Origin: an uncultured Parabacteroides sp.
GTDB taxonomy: Bacteria > Bacteroidota > Bacteroidia > Bacteroidales > Tannerellaceae
Assembly (NCBI GenBank): GCA_934718155.1
Contig: CAKUZF010000040.1
Location: 1 to 26,508, forward strand
DNA: 26,508 nt
Direction of reading: 5' to 3'
Shown: piece after piece, positions 9,613-18,245 of the stretch
Layout: each line of letters begins with the position of its first letter
Numbering within the stretch: position 1 is the stretch's first letter
Made by a program: the position numbers and the translations under genes
The notes under the pieces: generated by a model
Told to the model about the DNA's origin: nothing
The model's database searches: none
Seen by the model: the letters and a program-made list of their open reading frames with translations, nothing else

Positions 9613-10479
9613 ATGATGATGACAATGGCTCATATCGCTGTTTGGACAGATCGACTGGAGCGATTGAGAGACTTTTATGTGAATTATTTGGATGGCAAGA
9701 GCCATGAGAAATATGAGAACCCGAAGAAGGGTTTTGCCTCCTACTTTGTCTATTTTGAGCGAGGAGCGGCTTTGGAAATCATGCAATGTACAGATGTCAG
9801 AGCCCATTGTGAGCAAGAGCATATTGGGTTGGCGCATATAGCCTTTGACGTGCGCTCGAAAGAGGAGGTGGACAAACGGATAGAAACTTTCCGGCAGCAG
9901 GGTTTTCCAGTTGTAGGTGAACCGCGCATGACTGGCGATGGTTATTATGAAGGAGTGATACTCGATCCGGATGGTAATCGGGTGGAGTTGGTGGCTTACG
10001 GCGAACCAATCCTTTTGCCTTCGGCCAATCCGCCGCTTGACTTGTTGGAAGAGGCTGATCCAGACCAGGGAAAGATTGCCGCCTACCTGCGAGAATCCTC
10101 TTGCTTTGTCGCTCAGATCAAAGATAGGATCGTAGGAGCGGTCGTGGTGAAACAGTTGTCGGAGAGAGAGGCGGAGATTATGAATTTGGCAGTGAACGAG
10201 TTCTTCAGAGGACGTGGAATCGCTCGCAGGCTGTTGCGTCATGTGGCTTCTTGGGCTGCTCAGCAAGGTGTTCAGCAGTTGATCATCCGTACGTCAACTA
10301 CGTCGGCCGTTCCTTTGTTGCTTTACCAGCAGGAAGGTTTTGATGTTTGCGCCATCGATCGAGATTATTTCATTCGAGCGTATGCGGAGCCTCTATGGGA
10401 AAATGGTGTGCGCTGCAGACACCAAGTAATCTTGAAAAAGCGTATATTTGTTGCGTCGATCGATGAGAGATTAACATGA
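9613..10479 (+). CDS. VOC-domain / GNAT N-acetyltransferase fusion protein
   Basis: A 288-residue protein with two recognisable domains. Residues 5-130 form a vicinal-oxygen-chelate (glyoxalase/bleomycin-resistance) fold: His7 in HIAVW, Glu55 in LEIM, His75 in LAHIAFDV and Glu125 in DPDGNRVELVAYG sit where this family places its four metal ligands. Residues about 150-265 form a GNAT acetyltransferase, with the acetyl-CoA loop RGRGIARRLL after LAVNEFF and the typical LLLYQQEGF near the end. Substrates are unknown; VOC proteins can be lyases, isomerases or drug binders. The start could also be the ATG at 9616, 9619 or 9625. Codon use is more A/T-rich than in the suf or tam genes, which may indicate later acquisition. 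It lies 29 bp before the plug-domain gene. Confidence 0.85.
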   Translation: MMMTMAHIAVWTDRLERLRDFYVNYLDGKSHEKYENPKKGFASYFVYFERGAALEIMQCTDVRAHCEQEHIGLAHIAFDVRSKEEVDKRIETFRQQGFPVVGEPRMTGDGYYEGVILDPDGNRVELVAYGEPILLPSANPPLDLLEEADPDQGKIAAYLRESSCFVAQIKDRIVGAVVVKQLSEREAEIMNLAVNEFFRGRGIARRLLRHVASWAAQQGVQQLIIRTSTTSAVPLLLYQQEGFDVCAIDRDYFIRAYAEPLWENGVRCRHQVILKKRIFVASIDERLT

Positions 10480-10508
10480 ATCTATGAACCTTAAAAAACG
10501 ACTGAATT

Positions 10509-11174
10509 ATGAGATTGTTATTAATCCTGATGCTGTTTGTGAGCGGCGGCCAATGGCTGTCGGCTCAGAATGACACCTTGGTAGGTGTGCTGAGAGATGT
10601 GAGCCAGAAGGCCATCAAGCGTTACCCGGTGACCTTAGGCCGCCAGAACCCGAAGACGGTGAAGACCAACCGCGAGGGTATGTTTATGATTCCAGGTGCC
10701 GACCTTAACGACACCCTGTTTGTGACGATCAAGAAGACCAAGAACCAGCTGGCTGTGCCCATCAATGGCTATAGCTACATCACGGTCACGCTGGAGAATA
10801 GCACCTTCAATGCCGACAGAAGCGCGGAGCCCAACCCTGAGCTTCAGCGCATGATCATGGCCGAGCGCAACCGCGTAATCAGCTCGTCGGTGATGCGCAG
10901 GGAGGATATCGAGCGTTCGGGCTGTCGCGACATGACCAGCCTGCTGCGCCGAATGAGCGGCGTCACCTTCGTGGATGGAAGTCCGCGTATCCGGGCGAGT
11001 GCCTCTTTGAACAGTCCGGCCGATCCGCTTGTTGTAGTGGATGGCATCCCGATGGACTTGGGCATACTGAACACCATAGCCGTTCAGGATGTGCAAGAGA
11101 TCAGTGTCTTGAAAGACGCGGCCCAGTATGGCGCGCGTGGTGCCAACGGAGCGATTGTCATCAAGACGAAGTAA
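10509..11174 (+). CDS. Secreted plug-domain protein without a TonB-receptor barrel
   Basis: A 221-residue protein with a signal peptide (about 1-20, ending SAQ). A small carboxypeptidase-regulatory-like beta-sandwich follows (about 22-95; VTLGRQNPKTVKTNREGMFMIP). Then comes a TonB-dependent receptor plug domain (about 115-221) with DMTSLLRRMSGVTF, PLVVVDGIPM, VQEISVLKDAAQYGARGANGAIVIKTK. In SusC-like receptors this last stretch is where the 22-strand barrel begins; here a TAA follows at once. It is therefore a stand-alone periplasmic plug rather than a channel. It lies 21 bp before tamB, and no promoter space is evident in the 29 bp before it. It could be a remnant, but its clean ends and its operon place suggest an intact gene. 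Function is unknown. Confidence 0.85.
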   Translation: MRLLLILMLFVSGGQWLSAQNDTLVGVLRDVSQKAIKRYPVTLGRQNPKTVKTNREGMFMIPGADLNDTLFVTIKKTKNQLAVPINGYSYITVTLENSTFNADRSAEPNPELQRMIMAERNRVISSSVMRREDIERSGCRDMTSLLRRMSGVTFVDGSPRIRASASLNSPADPLVVVDGIPMDLGILNTIAVQDVQEISVLKDAAQYGARGANGAIVIKTK

Positions 11175-11195
11175 AAACAGAAAGAAACAGAGCGT

Positions 11196-14100
11196 ATGAA
11201 ACGGAAGTGGACAAAATGGATGATCGGATTGGCGTTGCTGCCTGTGGGGCTGGTGATGCTGCTCTCCGTCTTGCTCTATGTCCCTTCCGTGCAGGATGCG
11301 GCCATCCGCCAGGCGGCCCGCCTGACCAGCGAGGCGACCGGAATGGACATCTCGATCGGCCAGATCCGCCTTTCCTTCCCGCTCCATCTGAAGATACAGC
11401 GGGTTCAAGTGGTCGATCGGGCCGACACCCTGTTGCGCTTAGACCGTCTTTCGCTGCGTATCCGTCCTTTGCCTTTGTTTCGCCAACAGGTGTTGGTCGA
11501 AGCGGTCGACTTGCAAGGCGCACAGGTGGATACGGGCGACCTGATCGACGGAATGACGGTGAAGGGCGCGGTGGGCAAGTTTCATTTGCGCGCCGACTAT
11601 ATCGACCTCTTGAAAGAAAAGGCCACTTTCAACGAACTGAACCTATCCGACGCGGCCATCACCCTGCTCCTGAGCGATACGACCGCCGAGGCCGACACGA
11701 CCTCCTCCAACCTGCCATGGCAGTTCCTGCTGTCGCGTGCCCGGTTGGACAGGGTGGCCCTGGCCGTGCAGTGGCCCTCCGACTCTTTGCGAATGACCTC
11801 CTACGTGAAGCGGGCGAGCCTGCGCGAGGGAGTTGTCGACCTGGCGCAAGAGCGATACAGCGTGAGGCGTTTGGAGCTGGCCGAGTCGCTGCTGACGTAT
11901 GACGACGACTGGCAGAGGCCAACCGACGGGCTCGACCTGAGCCATATACAGCTGACCGAGTGGAACGCGAAGCTGGATGACCTGTTCTACCAAGGCCGGC
12001 AGATGCGAGGGGAGCTCTCGGAGTTTACGCTCAAAGAGAAATCCGGACTGACCATCGAGCGCCTGACAGGCAAGCTGATGGGCGACGAGAAGCGCCTGCT
12101 TCTGCCCGAGCTCATCCTGCAAACCCCTCATTCGGAGGCGAAGTTGAACGCGACAATCCCCTGGAGCAGCCTGAACAACAAGCCCAAGGGCGACCTGCAA
12201 GTCGCTTTCGAAGGCCGTTTCGCCAAGTCCGACCTGCTGTTGATGGCCGGAGCGTTGCCCGAGGATTTCGTGAAGTCATATCCCAATGCGCCCATCACGA
12301 TCGGGGTAGAGGCGACAGGCAACTTGGCGGCCCTGCGCCTTACGAAGGGCGAGGCGCATCTGCCCGGCGCTTTCCACGTCGACCTGTCGGGTGGGATGGA
12401 GGCGATCGCCGACAGTGTGCGCCGCACGGGCGAGCTGACGCTCCGGGCCGAGACGGAGTCGCTCAATTTCCTCTTGAACCTGCTCCCCGCCGAAGAGCGG
12501 GCCTTCTATAACCTGCCGAGTGGGATGCGGCTGGAGGGCGAGCTCCTGTTGGCCAACCAGACCTACCAGTCAGATCTCCGCCTCCTGGAAGACAAAGCCA
12601 AGGTGGAGTTGGCTGCCCAATACTCCCCGACGACCCAGGCCTATCAAGCCGATTTCCGCATAGACAGCCTGGAGCCGACCCATTTTATGCCCTTAGACTC
12701 GCTGTATGGCCTGACCGCAAGAGCCACCCTGCAGGGGCAAGGCACCGATTTCTTCGCCGAGCCTACTTGGATGAAACTGGAGGGAACCGTGGATGACATT
12801 CGCTATGGTTTGACCTCCGTCTCGGATATCCACCTGAATGCCGCCTTAGAGAAGCACGACTTGGTGGTGGATTTGCGCAGCGGCTATCCCTTGGCGCAAT
12901 TCGACATCACCCTGAATGGGCAGTTGAAGCGCAACGATGTGAAGGCCATGCTCATCGCCGATGTGCAACGGATGGACCTGCACGGCCTGCACCTCATCGA
13001 GAACCCCTTATCCTCTTCGTTCCAGGTCTTTGCCGAGGCGGAGAGCGATATGGATGAACACAACCTGATCGACATCACGTTGGGCAATTGGGAGGTCGTC
13101 ACCGCTCGACAGACCGCCCATCCCAAGACACTGACTTTGCATGCCAACACGACGCCCGACACGACGCTCTTCTCTTTTCACGCGGGCGATTTGGGCATCG
13201 TGCTCACCGGAAACGACTGCGTGCACGATATCAGCCACCAGCTGCTGCGGCTGTCGGACGAGCTGACTTCGCAGATGGAGCGCGACTCGATGATCAATCT
13301 GCAAACGCTGCGCCCCCTGATGCCCGAGATGAGCCTGCAGGTGCAGGCCGGACGGGATAACCCGATCTACAACTACCTCTACGACTACTACATAGAGTTT
13401 AAACGCTTAGACCTGCTGGCGACCACCTCGCCCGAGGAGGGGCTTCATTTCAAGGGCGAGCTGCTGGAGCTGATGCAAGACACGATGCTGCTCGACACGA
13501 TCCGCATCGACCTGGCACAAGACACGATGGGCCTGCTCTACCAGGCCGAAGTGATCAAGAAGCCCTATCGCAAGCAAAAGCCGTTTCATGCGGGCGTTGA
13601 CGGGCGATTGGCGCGCGAGCACGTGAATGCCAACCTCTCGTTCAAAGACGGCAAGGGCAATGTGGGCGTGAACATAGGCGTGCGCATGGACAAGCTGGAG
13701 GAGGGCGGCATGCGCTGGAGCCTCTATCCCGACCAGCCCGTGATCGCCTTCAACACCTTCCAGCTGAACCCCGGCAACCATATCACCATCCATAGCCTGA
13801 AAGATATCGAGGCCGACCTGCGCCTGGCGGGCGAGCGCAACGCCGCCCTTTGGATCCATTCGCTCCCCGCCGACGAGGAGGAGGGGAGAGAGGCGGTGCA
13901 TGTGGAGCTGAACCAAATCAACCTGCAGGCCATCACCGACTCATTCACCTATATGCCCGCTTTCCAGGGGCTGCTGAACGCCGATTTCCAGTATGCCCCG
14001 ACCGACTCCTCCTTCATGGTGGTGGCCGACGTGAATGTGGATAGTCTGCGCTATGAGCATCGCCCCGTTGGCGACCTGCTGTTCAACGCAATCTACCTGC

Positions 14101-15830
14101 CGCTGGATTCGGGCAACCACCAGGTCGATATGCACTTCTTCCGCAACCAAGAGGAGATCTCGACCGCCACGGCGCTCTATCTAGCCGACGCCGACCGCTT
14201 CGAGGGAAGCATCGACTTCTTGCATTTCCCGCTGAACATAGCCGACGCTTTCATCCCCGACGAGATGGCGCGCATGAGTGGCGACATCGATGGGCGACTG
14301 GCCCTGACGGGCACGAGCGACTCGCCCTCGGTTGATGGCATGTTGAACCTCGACCAGGCTTCGGTCTATGTGGGGGCGGTGGGCTCGTCGTTCCGGTTCG
14401 ACGACCGGTCGCTCGTCGTGCAGCGCAACCGCTTGCTGTTCGACCGCTTTGGCATTTATGCCTACAACAAGAACCCCTTCCTGATCTCCGGCTACGTAGA
14501 CTTTAGCGACCCGGCGACCCTGATGGCCGACCTGAAGTTGCGAGCCAACAACCTGCAGCTGTTCGATAGCAAGAAGAGCGAGGAGAGCCTGGTGTATGGC
14601 AAGCTGTTCGCCAACCTCAACGCCACGGCGCGGGGCCCCCTCGACGGACTGACCATGCGAGGCGACCTGCAGCTGCTGGGAGGCACCAACCTGACCTATG
14701 TCTGGAAAGATTCGCCCCTGGAGGCGCAAGACCGCTTGGCCGACTTGGTCACCTTCACCTCTTTTGCCGACACCCTGCGCGGCCGATTGCCCCGCAAGCC
14801 CCCATTGCCTATGGGAGGCATGGATATGTTGATGACGATCCGCATCGATCCCGCCGTGCAGGCCAACGTAGACCTCTATGGCGACGAGAATAGCCACATC
14901 CGCCTGGAGGGCGGCGGCGACCTTTCCTACCAATACACGCCGCAGGGCACGATGTCGCTCAACGGCCGCTACACCCTGACCGGTGGCACGCTGAAGTATG
15001 CCATCCCCGTGATCCCCTTGAAGGAGTTCACCGTGAAGGAGGGCAGCTATGTGCAATGGATGGGCGACCCCCTCAATCCGCAGCTCAGCCTGAGCGCGAC
15101 GGAGCAGCTGCGTGCCTCCGTCACGCCTACGGGACAGTCGTCGCCACGGCAGGTGAAATTCGATGTCGGCTTGGCGTTGAGCCAGACCTTGGAGAACCTG
15201 GGCCTGCAATTCACCTTGGATGCTCCCGAAGACATGGCCATGCAAGAGGAGCTGACGGCCAAAGGCGAGGAGGAGCGCGCCAAGCTGGCTGTCAGTATGC
15301 TGGTGACGGGCCTCTACTTGGGCGGAACCACGGGCACGGGCAAGGTGAACGTCAATATGGGCAACGCCTTGAGCAGCTTCCTGCAGAGCGAGATCAACAA
15401 CATCGCAGGCAATGCCCTGAAAACCGTAGATATCAGCTTCGGTATGGACTCTTACGACAACGACGGCGAGGGAGGAGGCTCCCGAACCGACTACTCGTTC
15501 CGCTTCGCCAAGCGGTTCTACAACGACCGCATCCGGGTGGTGCTGGGCGGACGTGTCTCTACGGGCGAGAACATCAACAACGGACAGGCGCAGCCCTTCA
15601 TCGACAATGTCTCCGTGGAGTATCGCTTGGATAGCTCCGGCTCGCGCTATGTGAAGCTGTTTCACGACAAGAACTACGAGAGCCTCCTGGAGGGTGAGAT
15701 CACCGAGACCGGAGGCGGCGTGGTGCTGCGCAAGAAGATGATGCGCCTCAGAGAGTTGTTCAACTTCAAGAAACAAAAGACACTGCCTGTCGAAGAGGAA
15801 ACTCTCGACGAGGAAGAAGAGGAGGAATAA
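11196..15830 (+). CDS. tamB: Translocation and assembly module protein TamB
   Basis: A 1544-residue TamB/DUF490 (AsmA-like) protein. One N-terminal transmembrane anchor (about 10-30; MIGLALLPVGLVMLLSVLLY) is followed by the AsmA-like start (SEATGMDISIGQIRLSFPLHL). A very long repetitive beta-rich region follows, expected to form the hydrophobic groove that bridges the periplasm. The C-terminal DUF490 domain (about 1180-1510) includes LTGGTLKYAIPVIPLKEF, QWMGDPLNPQL, NVNMGNALSSFLQSE and SYDNDGEGG. The last 15 residues are almost all acidic. TamB proteins work with an Omp85 barrel in outer-membrane protein insertion or phospholipid transport; which applies here cannot be read from sequence. Its stop is 3 bp before the tamL start, so the two are tightly coupled. 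Confidence 0.93.
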   Translation: MKRKWTKWMIGLALLPVGLVMLLSVLLYVPSVQDAAIRQAARLTSEATGMDISIGQIRLSFPLHLKIQRVQVVDRADTLLRLDRLSLRIRPLPLFRQQVLVEAVDLQGAQVDTGDLIDGMTVKGAVGKFHLRADYIDLLKEKATFNELNLSDAAITLLLSDTTAEADTTSSNLPWQFLLSRARLDRVALAVQWPSDSLRMTSYVKRASLREGVVDLAQERYSVRRLELAESLLTYDDDWQRPTDGLDLSHIQLTEWNAKLDDLFYQGRQMRGELSEFTLKEKSGLTIERLTGKLMGDEKRLLLPELILQTPHSEAKLNATIPWSSLNNKPKGDLQVAFEGRFAKSDLLLMAGALPEDFVKSYPNAPITIGVEATGNLAALRLTKGEAHLPGAFHVDLSGGMEAIADSVRRTGELTLRAETESLNFLLNLLPAEERAFYNLPSGMRLEGELLLANQTYQSDLRLLEDKAKVELAAQYSPTTQAYQADFRIDSLEPTHFMPLDSLYGLTARATLQGQGTDFFAEPTWMKLEGTVDDIRYGLTSVSDIHLNAALEKHDLVVDLRSGYPLAQFDITLNGQLKRNDVKAMLIADVQRMDLHGLHLIENPLSSSFQVFAEAESDMDEHNLIDITLGNWEVVTARQTAHPKTLTLHANTTPDTTLFSFHAGDLGIVLTGNDCVHDISHQLLRLSDELTSQMERDSMINLQTLRPLMPEMSLQVQAGRDNPIYNYLYDYYIEFKRLDLLATTSPEEGLHFKGELLELMQDTMLLDTIRIDLAQDTMGLLYQAEVIKKPYRKQKPFHAGVDGRLAREHVNANLSFKDGKGNVGVNIGVRMDKLEEGGMRWSLYPDQPVIAFNTFQLNPGNHITIHSLKDIEADLRLAGERNAALWIHSLPADEEEGREAVHVELNQINLQAITDSFTYMPAFQGLLNADFQYAPTDSSFMVVADVNVDSLRYEHRPVGDLLFNAIYLPLDSGNHQVDMHFFRNQEEISTATALYLADADRFEGSIDFLHFPLNIADAFIPDEMARMSGDIDGRLALTGTSDSPSVDGMLNLDQASVYVGAVGSSFRFDDRSLVVQRNRLLFDRFGIYAYNKNPFLISGYVDFSDPATLMADLKLRANNLQLFDSKKSEESLVYGKLFANLNATARGPLDGLTMRGDLQLLGGTNLTYVWKDSPLEAQDRLADLVTFTSFADTLRGRLPRKPPLPMGGMDMLMTIRIDPAVQANVDLYGDENSHIRLEGGGDLSYQYTPQGTMSLNGRYTLTGGTLKYAIPVIPLKEFTVKEGSYVQWMGDPLNPQLSLSATEQLRASVTPTGQSSPRQVKFDVGLALSQTLENLGLQFTLDAPEDMAMQEELTAKGEEERAKLAVSMLVTGLYLGGTTGTGKVNVNMGNALSSFLQSEINNIAGNALKTVDISFGMDSYDNDGEGGGSRTDYSFRFAKRFYNDRIRVVLGGRVSTGENINNGQAQPFIDNVSVEYRLDSSGSRYVKLFHDKNYESLLEGEITETGGGVVLRKKMMRLRELFNFKKQKTLPVEEETLDEEEEEE

Positions 15831-15833
15831 GAA

Positions 15834-18149
15834 ATGAAAGGTATGCGTAAATGGATAGATGGCTTGCTGTGCCTGATGCTGCTTCTGAGCTGCTCGACCA
15901 CGAAGAACCTGCCCGAAGGGGCGGTGCTCTATACGGGCATCGAGAAGGTGGAGGTGATCAACCCCGACCGCAGCGACGAGGGAAAGTCTACCATGCGCGA
16001 GATTGAGGCCGCCTTGGATTACGCGCCCAACAACGCCCTCTTCGGCAGCTCCTCGATCCGGGTGCCCTTCCCCTTCGGCCTCTGGGTCTATAACGCGTTC
16101 GTCAATAAGGAGGGAAAGTTCGGCCAGTGGATCTTCAAGAAGTTCGCGGCCAAGCCCGTGCTGATCACCACGGTCAACCCTGATGTGCGCACGAAGGTCG
16201 CTCGCAACCTGCTGAACGAGTATGGCTATTTCCGTGGAGAGACCTCCTATGCGCTGGTGCCCGACAAGAAAGACCCCCGCAAGGCGAAGATCGCCTATCA
16301 AGTCGAGATGAACGCCCCTTACACCATCGACAGCGTGCGCTATGTGCGGATGCGCAATCGGGTAGACTCAGTGTTGCCCCGCGCCTCGAAGGAGCGACTG
16401 CTGAAACGGGGCGACAACTTCAATGTCGTGCGTCTGCAAGCCGAGCGTGAGCGAGTGGCCAGCGTGTTGCGCGACAACGGCTACTTCTATTTCCGCCCCG
16501 AACACCTGGTTTATCAAGCCGACACGAGCCTGGTTCCCGGCAAGGTCTCGCTGCGTGTGGTGCCCAAGTCGGGCATCCCGCTCAATGCCGTACGCCCCTG
16601 GAAGCTGGGGCGCGTAGACTTCTACCTCAACGGCTATAACAACGAGCAGCCAACCGACTCGGTGCGCTATAAGGAGCTGACCATCTTTTACGAGGGGAAG
16701 CTGCGCATGCGCCCCTCCGTGTTATACAACCGCCTCTATTTCAAGCCAGGCGATCGCTACAGCGAGACGGCTCAGTCGCACTCGCAGACGGCCTTGGCCC
16801 GCTTGGGCGTCTTCCGCTACTCGGAGTTCCAGTATGTGCCGCGCGACACCACGCGCAGGCAAGACACGCTCGACTTGCGCATACAAAGCGTCTACGACCT
16901 GCCGCTCGATGGCGAGCTGGAGCTGAACCTGACCGCCAAGAGCAACGACCAGATGGGGCCGGGGGCGATCTTCAGCGTCACGAAGCGCAACATGTTTGGC
17001 GGCGGCGAGACCTTTGGCGTCAAGCTGCATGGCTCGTATGAGTGGCAGACGGGGAATAAGCTCGACGCCGGAGGCTCGAAGATCAACAGCTACGAGCTGG
17101 GCGTGAGCACGACCCTGACCTTCCCCCGCCTGCTCTTCCCAACGTTAGGAAAGCGCGACATGAACTTCCCCGCCACCACCACGTTCCGAATCTATGGCGA
17201 TCAGCTCAATCGTGCCCGCTTCTTCAAGATGCTCTCGTTTGGCGGCGAGTCGTCGTATGAGTTCCAGCCCTCGGCCACCAGCCATCATAGCGTGGTGCCC
17301 TTTAAGTTGGCGTTCAACCTGCTGCAGCACACGACGGCCGAGTTCGACAGCATAGCCGGCAGCAACAAGGCGTTGATGAAGAGTTTGCAAAACCAGTTTG
17401 TCCCGGCGATGAGCTATACCTACACCTACGACGATTCGCCCATCACCAGCAAACGCCACCACCTCTTCCTGCAAGGCTCCATCACGCAGGCGGGCTTGCT
17501 GATGGACGCGGCCTATGCCATCGCGGGCAAGTCGTTCGCCAAGGAGGGCAAGAACCTCTTCGGCAACCCCTTCGCTCAGTTTGTCAAGGCGACGGCCGAG
17601 GCGCGCTACACCCGCCTCTTGGGCGACAAGCAATACCTCGTGGGGCGCATCATGGCGGGTGCCATCTATAGCTATGGCAACGCACGCACCGCTCCTTACA
17701 ACGAGCAGTTCTATATCGGCGGCGCCAACAGCGTGCGCGCCTTCACCATCCGCAGCATCGGGCCGGGCCGCTACTACCAAAGCAGCGACGACAACAAGTA
17801 TGCCTACATCGACCGCACGGGCGACATCAAGTTCGAGGCCAACCTGGAGTATCGCTTCCCCATCATGGGCGACCTGCGTGGGGCCACCTTCCTCGACTGC
17901 GGCAACATCTGGCTGATGCGCAACGATCCCGACCGCCCCGGCGGCCGCCTCAAGGCCGGAAGCTTCCTGAAAGACTTGGCGTTGGGCACGGGCTTCGGCA
18001 TTCGCTACGACATGGACTTCCTGGTCATCCGTTTCGACGTGGGCATCGGCCTGCACCTGCCCTACGAGACGGGCAAGTCGGGCTACTACAACATCCCCCG
18101 CTTCAAGGAGGGCATGGGCTACCATTTCGCCATCGGCTATCCGTTCTAA
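15834..18149 (+). CDS. tamL: TamA-like outer-membrane lipoprotein of the Omp85 family (TamL type)
   Basis: A 771-residue outer-membrane protein. The N-terminus has a signal with lipobox LLLSC, placing the lipidated cysteine at residue 20. Periplasmic POTRA-like modules lie at about 35-300, with VARNLLNEYGYFRGET and VASVLRDNGYFYFRPEHLV as the typical helix-turn-strand sets. The C-terminal surface-antigen barrel (about 370-771) includes the Omp85 loop-6 motif VRAF in GGANSVRAFTIRSIGPGRY, and it ends in an aromatic YPF as outer-membrane barrels do. Lipidated TamA relatives that pair with TamB are described in Bacteroidota under the name TamL; the lipobox plus the adjacent tamB supports that assignment. 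A start at 15843 is possible. No clear terminator follows. Confidence 0.9.
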   Translation: MKGMRKWIDGLLCLMLLLSCSTTKNLPEGAVLYTGIEKVEVINPDRSDEGKSTMREIEAALDYAPNNALFGSSSIRVPFPFGLWVYNAFVNKEGKFGQWIFKKFAAKPVLITTVNPDVRTKVARNLLNEYGYFRGETSYALVPDKKDPRKAKIAYQVEMNAPYTIDSVRYVRMRNRVDSVLPRASKERLLKRGDNFNVVRLQAERERVASVLRDNGYFYFRPEHLVYQADTSLVPGKVSLRVVPKSGIPLNAVRPWKLGRVDFYLNGYNNEQPTDSVRYKELTIFYEGKLRMRPSVLYNRLYFKPGDRYSETAQSHSQTALARLGVFRYSEFQYVPRDTTRRQDTLDLRIQSVYDLPLDGELELNLTAKSNDQMGPGAIFSVTKRNMFGGGETFGVKLHGSYEWQTGNKLDAGGSKINSYELGVSTTLTFPRLLFPTLGKRDMNFPATTTFRIYGDQLNRARFFKMLSFGGESSYEFQPSATSHHSVVPFKLAFNLLQHTTAEFDSIAGSNKALMKSLQNQFVPAMSYTYTYDDSPITSKRHHLFLQGSITQAGLLMDAAYAIAGKSFAKEGKNLFGNPFAQFVKATAEARYTRLLGDKQYLVGRIMAGAIYSYGNARTAPYNEQFYIGGANSVRAFTIRSIGPGRYYQSSDDNKYAYIDRTGDIKFEANLEYRFPIMGDLRGATFLDCGNIWLMRNDPDRPGGRLKAGSFLKDLALGTGFGIRYDMDFLVIRFDVGIGLHLPYETGKSGYYNIPRFKEGMGYHFAIGYPF

Positions 18150-18245
18150 TCGCCGCCCTTCTCGCATTTCGGAAGTATTTCCTATGCGCTTTACGAAAAA
18201 GAGCGTATCTTTAGCCCTATCAAATCAAAAAATGTAACAGGAGAT

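Noticed and set aside
10509..11174. Reading the plug-domain gene as a frameshifted full TonB receptor
   Set aside because: The sequence after its stop is immediately the spacer and start of tamB, with no barrel-like sequence in any frame, so no lost barrel is seen nearby.
14181..16301. 706-codon minus-strand frame across tamB and tamL
   Set aside because: Both plus-strand genes are clear; the antisense product has no signal, domain or repeat structure.
18174..18213. Possible terminator/promoter after tamL
   Set aside because: The near-hairpin (ATGCGCTTT with AAAGAGCGTAT) is imperfect and lacks a T-run, and the TATCTTTA element has a mismatch and no -33 partner; too weak to list.
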